Shown in pieces: positions 1 through 7,521 of a stretch of 64,000 nt of DNA. The notes under the pieces were generated by a model. The model saw only the letters and a program-made list of their open reading frames with translations, had not been told where the DNA came from and did no database searches. The stretch lies in assembly GCF_900269665.1 (NCBI RefSeq), contig NZ_LT985361.1, forward strand, positions 7,243,697 to 7,307,696. Direction: 5' to 3'. Both the position numbers and the translations under genes were made by a program. This DNA is from Nocardia suismassiliense (GTDB taxonomy: Bacteria > Actinomycetota > Actinomycetes > Mycobacteriales > Mycobacteriaceae). Position 1 is the stretch's first letter; every line of letters starts with the position of its first letter.

Positions 1-666
1 CTCATTGCCACCGCCACCGCCTCCGGCACCTGCAGGTGCACCTGCACCACGATCGACGGCGTCATCGACTCCGGCACTCTCATTGGTCTCGGCACTCCCG
101 CCGACATCCGCTCCATCCGACTCCCAGTCGATCGGACGACTCAGCACTTCTCGGATCACCGGCAACTTCACCGCTAGGTGCACCGCCAGCGCACCGGCGG
201 CGACGAACGCCATCGCGTAGTGCGCGGTCGGGAAGAAGAACTTCCATGGGTAGTACTGCGCGGTGTTGAGCAGGCCGGTCGACAGCTCGAATATGACAGC
301 CCCGACCAGCAATGCGATCGATCCACGCTCGAGCATGCGCAACGGCGAACCGAGCACCGGGCGCTGGAACAACTTCGGGTACACCGCCCACAGCTTCACC
401 AGCAGCAGCGGGATGGCGGCTACGCCCGAGATGACATGCAGCCCTTGGGTTACCCGGTACAGCCACACCGGGTGCGCGGGCCACCAAAACCAGCTCGGCG
501 GGTGTTGAATCCAATGACTCAGCAGCCCGGTGACGAAGCAGATCAGGATGGCGGTGCCGAGCGCGAGGCCTACTCGGCCGGCGACCTCGGGCCCACGGGC
601 ACTCGACACCTGAGGCCCGCGCCGCACCGACGACTCAGCGCGTTCGGCGGATTCGTGCGGGCTCAT
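1..666 (-). CDS. Molybdopterin-oxidoreductase-type membrane protein, N-terminal part (cut by window edge)
   Basis: The frame is open for 222 codons from ATG at 666 to the left window edge, with no stop. A charged N-terminus of about 30 residues is followed by a membrane segment (about 31-50), a loop rich in Trp and Pro (HPPSWFWWPAHPVW), and two or three further membrane segments to about residue 165. The visible end turns Ala/Gly-rich. This layout fits the cytochrome-b-like membrane domain that precedes the molybdopterin (sulfite-oxidase-type) domain in actinobacterial proteins, but the catalytic domain lies outside the window. It starts 43 bp after the methyltransferase gene and is probably the last visible member of the cassette that starts at 2726. 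The family assignment is from membrane pattern only. Confidence 0.6.
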   Translation of the reverse strand, partial: MSPHESAERAESSVRRGPQVSSARGPEVAGRVGLALGTAILICFVTGLLSHWIQHPPSWFWWPAHPVWLYRVTQGLHVISGVAAIPLLLVKLWAVYPKLFQRPVLGSPLRMLERGSIALLVGAVIFELSTGLLNTAQYYPWKFFFPTAHYAMAFVAAGALAVHLAVKLPVIREVLSRPIDWESDGADVGGSAETNESAGVDDAVDRGAGAPAGAGGGGGGNE

Positions 667-709
667 CGATTACCAGCCCACTGTGCTGCCGAACTGTACG
701 TAGCGCAGG

Positions 710-1378
710 TCATCGAGCGTTCACCTTCATTGTGTCGTCGGCGCGCAGCAGCCACGCGATATGCCTGCCGCCGACCCCGGCCGTGTTCAGCACCCGAAAC
801 CCGGTGGCGTGCGCGAGTTGCTCCGCGTGATCGATGCCCACCGACGCCCACGAAAACCAGGACCCGACATGTGACCGGGACTCCAGGCGGACCCGCCGGG
901 TCACCGAACCTGCTCCAGGAGGGCCGAATTCGACGATCGCCACACCATCCGGAGTGAGCAGTTCCGCGGTACGCGCCAGGATGCGTTGCGGGTCACCGCC
1001 GATGCCGATATTGCCGTCGGCCAGTATCGCGTAGGACCAGCGCCCTGCTCCCGGCAACGGCCCGAACAGATCGCGGCGCAACGCGGGTGCACCGCGAAAC
1101 CTACTGATGGCGACCGCTGTCGGCGAGATATCGATCCCCAGCGCGAGCACGCCGCGCCGTAACAGGGCGGCGACCAACCGTCCTGGCCCGCAGCCGAGAT
1201 CCACCGTCGGCCCGTCGCAGCAGCGGATGAGCGCATGGTCGGCACGGCACTCGCCGGCACCGGCGAGCCCGAGCCACCGTCCGGTCGGCAAACGCAGCCG
1301 GGTGCCGTCCGCCGCACGCATCCAACATCGTTCACCGGCCAGCGCGCGGTCGAAGAGGTCGAAATCCGCTCCGATCAT
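710..1378 (-). CDS. Class I SAM-dependent methyltransferase
   Basis: This 222-residue protein has the glycine-rich SAM loop TVDLGCGPGRLVAALLRRG near residues 53-71 and a following acidic segment (ALGIDISPTAV), as in Rossmann-fold methyltransferases. The substrate cannot be read from the sequence. ATG at 1378 was chosen over an upstream frame extension because it overlaps the stop of the DUF2064 gene by 4 bp (ATGA), which indicates translational coupling. It lies between the DUF2064 gene and the oxidoreductase-type membrane protein, so it probably modifies something made or carried by this cassette. Confidence 0.85.
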   Translation of the reverse strand: MIGADFDLFDRALAGERCWMRAADGTRLRLPTGRWLGLAGAGECRADHALIRCCDGPTVDLGCGPGRLVAALLRRGVLALGIDISPTAVAISRFRGAPALRRDLFGPLPGAGRWSYAILADGNIGIGGDPQRILARTAELLTPDGVAIVEFGPPGAGSVTRRVRLESRSHVGSWFSWASVGIDHAEQLAHATGFRVLNTAGVGGRHIAWLLRADDTMKVNAR

Positions 1379-2052
1379 CGCACTACCAGCCCACTCAGTT
1401 CGTGGATGGTCGCGGCGAAACGGCCGCTCGAGGTCGCGGCGACCCGCAGTGCGTCGGCGAAGGTGTCGACATCGCTGAAGCGCGGCAGCGAACGCACCTG
1501 ACAACCGCACTGCTGCAAGGCTTTCCGGGTCAATTCACCGGTCCGATCGGTGGACATCGGCACGTCGGCCAGTACCCGGGCCGGCTCGGGCGACGGGAGG
1601 CCGAGCGCCCACCAGCCGCCGTCCTCGGCCGGACCGAGCAGTGCGGCCTCGCCCGCGGCGAGCTCGTCGGCCGCTGCGGTCAGTGTCTCCGGCCCGATCT
1701 GCGGTGTGTCCATGCCGATTTGCAGCACCGGCGCACCCCAGCGGGCGGCATCGGCGTGCGCGTTGGCCAAGCGGGCGCCGAAGCCCGCCCCGCGCTGCGG
1801 GATCACCGAGAAAGCGGCCAGTTTCGCGGCCAATGCACGGCTGTTCTCGGCGGCCGCGAGATCGCCGGTGAAGGCGACGACCCGATGCGTGACGTCGCTG
1901 CACAGCACCGAATCGAGGGTGTCGAGCAAGGCCGCCGCCGCCACCCGGGCGGCGTCGCGGGCCGTCAGCGGCGGAGTCAATCGGGTCTTCGCGAAGCCGG
2001 CGATCGGGGCCTTCGCGATGACGAGCACCGTTGTCTCGCGAGGCCCGCTCAT
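1375..2052 (-). CDS. DUF2064 / TIGR04282-type glycosyltransferase-like protein
   Basis: This 225-residue protein opens with VLVIAKAPIAGFAKTRL, the nucleotide-binding signature of the DUF2064 (TIGR04282) family, which resembles nucleotidyl/glycosyl transferases of the GT-A fold. A later LQIGMDTPQIG segment holds the expected acidic metal-binding site, and EDGGWWALGL is a family hallmark. ATG at 2052 overlaps the stop of the upstream GT2 gene (ATGA, 2049-2052), and its own stop overlaps the methyltransferase start, so three genes are tightly coupled. Mycobacterium tuberculosis has a comparable pair (Rv0539 GT2-like, Rv0540 DUF2064). The donor and acceptor are unknown. Confidence 0.85.
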   Translation of the reverse strand: MSGPRETTVLVIAKAPIAGFAKTRLTPPLTARDAARVAAAALLDTLDSVLCSDVTHRVVAFTGDLAAAENSRALAAKLAAFSVIPQRGAGFGARLANAHADAARWGAPVLQIGMDTPQIGPETLTAAADELAAGEAALLGPAEDGGWWALGLPSPEPARVLADVPMSTDRTGELTRKALQQCGCQVRSLPRFSDVDTFADALRVAATSSGRFAATIHELSGLVVR

Positions 2053-2726
2053 CGGAGCACCGCCAGGAAATCCTTTGTGGCGCGCAGGGTTCCGAGCCAG
2101 GAGCCGGAAACCTTCGAGACGCCGCCGGCTCGGGGCCGGTAGGCGATGTCCCGCTCGACCACCTGCCAGCCCGCGCTCGCGGCACCGACGAGCAGTTCGA
2201 GCGGATAACCGGAGCGCAGGTGCAGCGGCCCCAGTGACAGCATCCCGGCCCGCCGCGCTACCCGCATGGCGGCGATATCGTGCACGGGCAGACCGTATTT
2301 GCGGCGCAGCCGGTAAGCGATGAGCAGGTTGCCGAGCCTGGCGTGCCACGGCCAGACACCGGCTCGGGTCGGCCGCCGCCGGCCGACCGCGAGATCCGCT
2401 CCGCCCCGGACCAATTCGACCAACCCGGGTAGGTCGGCCGGATCCATCGATCCGTCGCCGTCGAGCACGGCGACCATCTCGGTGCACGCCGCGGCGATGC
2501 CGGCCTGGACCGCGGCGCCGTAGCCGGGCCTGTCCTCACACACCACCGTGGCGCCGCGCGCACGGGCTACGGCGGCGGTCCCGTCGGTCGAGCCGTTGTC
2601 CACCACCAGGGCGTGGTACCCGGCGGGCAGGGCGGCGAGCACCTCCGGCAACGCGTCAGCTTCGTCTCGGCACGGAATCACCACGGTCACTCCGTCCGGA
2701 TCAACCTGGGTTCGAGTCACGACCAT
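2049..2726 (-). CDS. GT2-family glycosyltransferase (dolichyl-phosphate-sugar-synthase-like)
   Basis: This 225-residue protein has VTVVIPCRDEADALPEVL at the N-terminus, then VVDNGSTDGTA and AVLDGDGSMDPADL, the nucleotide-sugar and DxD metal sites of GT-A family 2. There is no membrane segment, so it should act at the inner face of the membrane, probably moving a sugar from a nucleotide donor to a polyprenyl phosphate. It is the first gene of a coupled cassette (DUF2064, methyltransferase, membrane oxidoreductase). A homologous protein is Rv0539 of M. tuberculosis. The start at 2726 lies about 110 bp from the divergent membrane-protein gene, so both probably share this control region. Confidence 0.85.
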   Translation of the reverse strand: MVVTRTQVDPDGVTVVIPCRDEADALPEVLAALPAGYHALVVDNGSTDGTAAVARARGATVVCEDRPGYGAAVQAGIAAACTEMVAVLDGDGSMDPADLPGLVELVRGGADLAVGRRRPTRAGVWPWHARLGNLLIAYRLRRKYGLPVHDIAAMRVARRAGMLSLGPLHLRSGYPLELLVGAASAGWQVVERDIAYRPRAGGVSKVSGSWLGTLRATKDFLAVLR

Positions 2727-2766
2727 GACGCTATGCCGGAGAGCGCGCCGGACGGCCGAAAAACCT

Positions 2767-2782
2767 GTGACGAAACAGTGAC
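2767..2782. promoter_or_regulatory. Tandem GTGAC half-sites, candidate response-regulator box
   Basis: GTGAC occurs at 2767-2771 and again at 2778-2782, exactly 11 bp apart, in the divergent region between the GT2 cassette and the membrane-protein/two-component operon. Direct repeats spaced by about one helical turn are the usual target of OmpR/PhoB-type regulators, and such a regulator is encoded at 4199. The link is inference. Confidence 0.35.
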
Positions 2783-2831
2783 ATCGTCAGAAAAAGCATG
2801 AGGAACAGCGCTAACGGTTCGGTGGCCGCCC

Positions 2832-2845
2832 TATCGTGTTAGCCG
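2832..2845 (+). promoter_or_regulatory. Candidate leaderless promoter -10 for the membrane-protein gene
   Basis: TATCGT at 2832-2837 is followed by 7 bp and then GTG at 2845. A TANNNT box ending 6-7 bp before a start codon is the common arrangement for leaderless mRNAs in Mycobacteriales. No ribosome-binding site is seen before either candidate GTG (2836 or 2845). Confidence 0.4.
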
Positions 2846-4194
2846 TGCATGACACCTCCGAGGTCGCGACCGCAACAACGCCGCGTGCCCGTTTCCACCG
2901 TGAGCTGATCGGCGCGGGTATCGCAGCCGCGCTGGTGTCAGCGGCATTCCTCGTCCCGCGAATTGCCAGCGAACAATGGCGCAGCAAGTTGTACGCCGGA
3001 GCGGCACCGATATTCGGGGTGTTTCTGCCGCATGTCGGCTGGGGCACCGTTCCCGCGATCGCCCTCGCCGCTCTCGTTGTCGTACAGGGACCGTCGCTCG
3101 CGCGACGGCTGGCGTGGCGCCCGCTGCTGGCGACGTCGTGGGCCGTCGCACTCGGGTGGACGTTCGCGCTCGCCATGATCGACGGCTGGCAGCGCGGATT
3201 CACCGACCGGCTCACCGACTCCAACGAGTACCTGCACGAGGTGGGCAGCGTCACCGATATCGGCGCGATGCTGCGCGGATTCGCCGATCGCATACTGGAT
3301 TTCGAGCCGGACTCGTGGACGACGCATGTATCCGGGCATCCGCCCGGCGCGCTGCTGTTCTTCGTACTGCTGGACCGCGCCGGCCTCGGCGGCGGGGCGT
3401 GGGCAGGCGCGGCCTGCCTGTTGATCGGCACCAGTGCGGTGCTCGCGGTCGCGGTCGCGCTGCGGGTACTCGGCGCCGAGGATCGGGCGCGCGCCGCGCT
3501 GCCGTTCCTGGCGCTGGCCCCGGCGGCGATCTGGATCGCCGTCTCCGCCGACGCGCTGTTCGCCGGTGTCACCGCGTGGGCGGTCGCCTTGCTCGCCATC
3601 GCCGCTCGGCACCCGACCGGCCGCCTCGCCGCGGTGGGAGCCGGGCTGCTGTTCGGCATCGGTCTGTATCTCAGCTACGGGTTGGTTCTGATGGCGATAC
3701 CGGCGGTGGCCGTGCTGATCGCCGCCCGCACCACTCGCCCGCTGCTGCCCGCGCTGGCCGGCGCGCTGGTGGTCGCCGCGGCGTTCACCCTCGCCGGTTT
3801 CTGGTGGCTGGACGGCTATCACCTGGTGGTGCAACGCTACTACCAGGGCATCGCCAGCGATCGGTCCTTCGCGTACTGGTGGTGGGGCAATCTCGCGGCG
3901 ACGATCTGCGCGGTCGGGCTCGCGACCGCGGCGGCGTTGTCGCGGGCGCTGTCCCCACGCCTGCTGCGTGCCCTCGATCCGACGGCGCTGCTGGTGGCCG
4001 CGGCCCTGTGCGCGATCCTGGCCGCCGACGTCAGCGGCCTGAGTAAAGCCGAGACCGAACGAATCTGGCTACCGTTCGATATGTGGCTACTCGCCGCCAC
4101 CGCTTTCCTGCCTCGGTCCACCGCCCGCGGCTGGCTCGCAGTACAGAGCATCACAACGCTGGTATTGGCCCACACGATCCTGACGAATTGGTGA
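2845..4194 (+). CDS. Polytopic membrane protein (GT-C-like; Rv0541c-type)
   Basis: This protein of about 449 residues has around 10-12 hydrophobic segments spread through its whole length. An extracytoplasmic-loop-like stretch near residues 110-165 contains EPDSWTTHVSGHPPG, and HPPG resembles short conserved loop motifs of GT-C glycosyltransferases and their relatives. M. tuberculosis Rv0541c, an integral membrane protein beside Rv0539/Rv0540, is the likely counterpart, which matches the divergent neighbours here. GTG 2845 was preferred because of the -10 box 7 bp upstream; GTG 2836 is the alternative. The two-component system begins 5 bp after the stop, so the three genes probably form one transcript. 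Activity is unproven. Confidence 0.75.
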   Translation: MHDTSEVATATTPRARFHRELIGAGIAAALVSAAFLVPRIASEQWRSKLYAGAAPIFGVFLPHVGWGTVPAIALAALVVVQGPSLARRLAWRPLLATSWAVALGWTFALAMIDGWQRGFTDRLTDSNEYLHEVGSVTDIGAMLRGFADRILDFEPDSWTTHVSGHPPGALLFFVLLDRAGLGGGAWAGAACLLIGTSAVLAVAVALRVLGAEDRARAALPFLALAPAAIWIAVSADALFAGVTAWAVALLAIAARHPTGRLAAVGAGLLFGIGLYLSYGLVLMAIPAVAVLIAARTTRPLLPALAGALVVAAAFTLAGFWWLDGYHLVVQRYYQGIASDRSFAYWWWGNLAATICAVGLATAAALSRALSPRLLRALDPTALLVAAALCAILAADVSGLSKAETERIWLPFDMWLLAATAFLPRSTARGWLAVQSITTLVLAHTILTNW

Positions 4195-4198
4195 AACG

Positions 4199-4903
4199 AT
4201 GTCCATCCTGATCGCCGACGACGATCCGGTTGTCCGGGAGGTGGTCCGGCGCTACCTCGAGCGCGACGGCCTGACCGTCCGCGAAACCGCCGACGGCACA
4301 ACCACATTGGCCGCGCTGGCGGACGGCGGCGACCAGATCGAGCTGGCCGTGCTCGACGTGATGATGCCCGCCCCGGACGGCATCGAGATCTGCCGCGCGA
4401 TCCGCTCGGGGCCCCGCCCGGATACCCCGATCATCCTGCTCACCGCGCTCGGCGACGAGGACGACCGGGTGCTCGGCTTGGAGGCGGGCGCCGACGACTA
4501 CGTCACCAAGCCGTTCAGCCCCCGCGAGCTCGCGCTGCGGGTCGCGTCGGTGCTACGGCGGACTCAGGTGGTGCGCGACGGCACCGAGCCACCGCTACGG
4601 GACGGCGCGGTCGAGGTACGGCCCGCGGTCCGGCTCGCGCTGGTCGAGGGGACGCCGGTGGATCTCACGCCACGCGAGTTCGATCTTCTCGTCTTCCTGC
4701 TGCGGCATCCCCAGCAGGTGTTCAGCCGAGATCAATTGCTGGCCCAGGTGTGGGGCTGGGATTTCGGCGACCTGTCCACGGTCACCGTGCATATCAAACG
4801 GTTACGCGCGAAACTCGGTGCCCGCCACCGCATCGAAACGGTGTGGGGCCGCGGGTACGCATGGGCACGCACCGATACCGGGAACGGAGCCCCCGATGCC
4901 TGA
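4199..4903 (+). CDS. OmpR-family response regulator
   Basis: This 234-residue protein has an N-terminal receiver domain with acidic residues ADDDP (7-9), the phospho-acceptor Asp53 in LAVLDVMMP, and the conserved Lys of YVTKPF. A C-terminal winged helix (about 135-230) contains LTPREFDLLVFLL and VHIKRLRAKL, typical of OmpR/PhoB DNA-binding domains. It starts 5 bp after the membrane-protein gene and overlaps the sensor kinase by 8 bp. The regulon is unknown. The tandem GTGAC repeats at 2767 are a candidate target. Confidence 0.93.
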   Translation: MSILIADDDPVVREVVRRYLERDGLTVRETADGTTTLAALADGGDQIELAVLDVMMPAPDGIEICRAIRSGPRPDTPIILLTALGDEDDRVLGLEAGADDYVTKPFSPRELALRVASVLRRTQVVRDGTEPPLRDGAVEVRPAVRLALVEGTPVDLTPREFDLLVFLLRHPQQVFSRDQLLAQVWGWDFGDLSTVTVHIKRLRAKLGARHRIETVWGRGYAWARTDTGNGAPDA

Positions 4904-5921
4904 CGACACCATCCAGCTCATCGGTTACACGCTGGCGTGCTCGGTGCCGGTGGTGCTGATCGGCGCATTCATCCTGCGCGCCACCAGCAATCGCTCGCTC
5001 ACCACGAGTATGGCTGTGCTGGTGTTGATTCCGACGTTGTCGACGTTGGCGGGCATCATCGGAGTGAGCGGACTGATGTTCACCCACGAACTGCAGCGCA
5101 CCGCAATCGTGCTCGCCGTCGTCGCGGCGGTCACCGTCCCGGCGGCCATCCTGCTCGGCCGAGAACAGGCCAGAAAGACGGTCTGGGAGAAGCAGATTCG
5201 TGAGCAGGAGCGGGCGGCGGAGCGTTCGCGACGCGAGCTGGTCGCCTGGATCAGCCACGACCTGCGTACCCCGCTGGCCGGTATCCGTGCGATGGCCGAG
5301 GCGCTGTCGGATGGCGTGGTCAGCGAACCGGACGACGTGGCGCGCTACGCCGGTCAGATCGGCTGCGAAACCGATCGGCTGGCCAGGATGGTCGACGACC
5401 TGTTCGAGATGTCGAAGATCAACGCGGGCACCCTGCGGCTCGACCTGGAGCCGGTCGACCTGCGCGAGCTGATCGACGAGGTGCTGGCCGCCAACCGCCC
5501 CACCGCCGACCGCGCGCAGGTCGCCCTGCGCGCGGAACAGCCGGACCGCCGAATCGTCGTGGCGGCCAGCGATCAGGCCCTCGGCCGGGTGCTGACCAAC
5601 CTGATCTCCAACGCGATCGCGCACACACCGCCCGGTGGCGAAGTCGCCCTGTCCGCAGGCGCGTCCGACGGGCAGGCCTGGGCCAGGGTCGACGACACCG
5701 GACCCGGGATCGACGAGGCGGATCTGCCGCGCATCTTCGAGGTCGCGTATCGGGGCACCGCCGCCCGGTCGCCCGTCGCCGCCGACGGCGTACCCACCGG
5801 CAGCGGAATGGGTTTGGCGATCGCCGCCGGGCTGGTCGAGGCGCACCACGGCGAGATCACCGTGCAGAATCGGGACCGGGGTTGCCGCTTCGAGGTTCGG
5901 CTTCCGTTGTCGGACAACTGA
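4896..5921 (+). CDS. Membrane sensor histidine kinase
   Basis: This 341-residue protein has about three membrane segments in residues 8-88 with almost no extracytoplasmic loop, so it may sense a membrane or intramembrane signal. His121 in AWISHDLRTPLAGI is the phosphorylation site of a HisKA domain. The ATPase part follows with an N box (NLISNAIAHTPPGG), a G1 box (DDTGPGI) and a G2 box (GSGMGLAI). ATG 4896 overlaps the regulator gene by 8 bp. It pairs with the OmpR-type regulator just upstream. Confidence 0.92.
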   Translation: MPDDTIQLIGYTLACSVPVVLIGAFILRATSNRSLTTSMAVLVLIPTLSTLAGIIGVSGLMFTHELQRTAIVLAVVAAVTVPAAILLGREQARKTVWEKQIREQERAAERSRRELVAWISHDLRTPLAGIRAMAEALSDGVVSEPDDVARYAGQIGCETDRLARMVDDLFEMSKINAGTLRLDLEPVDLRELIDEVLAANRPTADRAQVALRAEQPDRRIVVAASDQALGRVLTNLISNAIAHTPPGGEVALSAGASDGQAWARVDDTGPGIDEADLPRIFEVAYRGTAARSPVAADGVPTGSGMGLAIAAGLVEAHHGEITVQNRDRGCRFEVRLPLSDN

Positions 5922-5957
5922 TCCGGTAGTCGCTGCGGAACGGTGCGGCCGTGGGCT

Positions 5958-7022
5958 TCAGAATGTCGGGGCGAATGTCCCTACGCTGTCGCGCAGCGGC
6001 GCGAAGGCGAACCGGGTCAGACCCTCGATCGGATCCACCTGCGCGGCGAAACCCAGAGCGCGCCTGGCCCGCTCCGGCTCCGCGACGATGTGGCGCACAT
6101 CGCCGGGCCGGTAGCGACCGGTCACCACCGGCGCGGGCCCACCCCGCGCAGCGGCCAGCGTGGCCGCGACCTCCCCGATGGTGATCGGTCGGCCCGACGA
6201 GATGTTCAGCGGCACGAAACCCGGCAGTGGCTGTTCGACAGCGGCCAGGTTCGCCGCGGCGATGTCGGTGACGTGCACGAAATCCCTTGCCTGCCTGCCG
6301 TCTTCGTAGACCTGCGGCGGCCTGCCCGCTTCCAGCGCCGATCGGAAGATGGCCGCGACCCCCGAATACGGTGTGTCCCTCGGCATATCGTCGCCGTACA
6401 CGTTGTGGTAGCGCAGCGCGGTGACCGAGGACCCGGTCGCGGACGCCCACGCCGCCGCGTAATTCTCCTGCGCGAGTTTGCTCGCCGCATACAGGCTGCG
6501 CGGGCGCAACGGCGCATCCTCAGGCACCGACTCCCAGGTCAGTATCTCGCCCGTGCCGGGGCAGCGGTGCTCGAACATCCCGGCATCGAGGTCTGCCGTG
6601 CGGCGCACACCCACCTCGACCGCGTCGCGTTCGCCGCGATAGCGCCCTTCCCCGTACACCACCATCGAGGACGCGAGCACCAGCCGACGGCACCCGGCGC
6701 GCTCCATCGCCGCCAAGAGAACCGCGGTGCCGAAGTCGTTGTGGCTGGCGTACGCGGGCGCGTCCTGCGCGCTCACCCCGGCACCGACCACTGCGGCCTG
6801 ATGGCAGACGACGTCGACACCGGACAGCACTGCGTCGAGGGCCGCGCCGTCCCGGACATCCACCCGCGCAACCCCTTCCGGAGTCGCGGCGGCGGGGCCG
6901 TGCGCCGCGGACACCATCAGATCGAGCGAAATCACCTCGTGCCCGGCGGCACTCAACTCGCGCCGGATGTGGGACCCGATGAACCCGGCGGCGCCGGTCA
7001 GTAGCACCCGCACGCCGCTCAC
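5958..7022 (-). CDS. NAD-dependent epimerase/dehydratase
   Basis: This 354-residue protein of the extended short-chain dehydrogenase family has RVLLTGAAGFIGSHIRREL at its N-terminus (NAD-binding GxxGxxG) and a YAASK catalytic motif in LRPRSLYAASKLAQ, with an upstream SSMVVYGEG segment. It most resembles UDP-sugar 4-epimerases and dehydratases, and the substrate is unknown. GTG 7022 was chosen because the Rossmann motif begins a few residues after it and the longer frame upstream has no homology-like content. The gene converges on the sensor kinase, 36 bp apart. Confidence 0.88.
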   Translation of the reverse strand: MSGVRVLLTGAAGFIGSHIRRELSAAGHEVISLDLMVSAAHGPAAATPEGVARVDVRDGAALDAVLSGVDVVCHQAAVVGAGVSAQDAPAYASHNDFGTAVLLAAMERAGCRRLVLASSMVVYGEGRYRGERDAVEVGVRRTADLDAGMFEHRCPGTGEILTWESVPEDAPLRPRSLYAASKLAQENYAAAWASATGSSVTALRYHNVYGDDMPRDTPYSGVAAIFRSALEAGRPPQVYEDGRQARDFVHVTDIAAANLAAVEQPLPGFVPLNISSGRPITIGEVAATLAAARGGPAPVVTGRYRPGDVRHIVAEPERARRALGFAAQVDPIEGLTRFAFAPLRDSVGTFAPTF

Positions 7023-7243
7023 CCGCGCTTCCGCTGCTGCCCGGCCCGGGCGATGGACTCGACCACTTCCGCTGGCGCTGTTGTCATATGCCGATCGTGC
7101 CTGGTCCGCGCGCTGAAAGGGCCTGACCACGCCGCAACGTCAGACTTTCGTCATGACCCTGAAACCGGTTCGACCCAGCCGGCTCAGGGATGGCCTGAGC
7201 GAGCTGGGCCGAGCAGCGCCGGTGGGCGCGAGAACCTCAGGGC
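7023..7243. other. Intergenic region, 221 bp
   Basis: No gene is seen. An imperfect hairpin near 7157-7190 (CCTGAAACCGG against CCGGCTCAGG) lies just after the small gene ending at 7244 and may terminate its transcript. Confidence 0.35.
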
Positions 7244-7429
7244 TCAGCCGACTTCGGCGTGGTCGAAGTAGTAGGCCGCGGCTGCCAGGTATTGGCAGCA
7301 GTCGGGGCCGTGGCCGGCGTGGGTACTGCGGACGAACTGGGCGAGGTCCATGTCCAGATCCATGGGCTCGATAGTGCAGTCGCGGTGCTGTGTACTCCAC
7401 AGGTCCCGCATATCCCGCGATGTCTGCAT
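7244..7429 (-). CDS. Small hypothetical protein, 61 aa
   Basis: The product has no recognised domain. The C-terminal half (HGPDCCQYLAAAAYYFDHA) contains a Cys pair and an aromatic-rich helix, and the N-terminal half is Met/Asp-rich. ATG 7429 is preceded by a strong ribosome-binding site (GGAGG, about 7 bp upstream), which is the main support for a real gene. The debranching enzyme gene ends 92 bp upstream on the same strand, so it may be the last gene of that transcript. Confidence 0.55.
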   Translation of the reverse strand: MQTSRDMRDLWSTQHRDCTIEPMDLDMDLAQFVRSTHAGHGPDCCQYLAAAAYYFDHAEVG

Positions 7430-7521
7430 CGTGCACCTCCAGCCTGCGTTGTCTATCAGCCTGAAATGCTTACACCCGGGGGGTACCCCGATGCGGGGCG
7501 GTTCATACCAAGATCGGTAAT

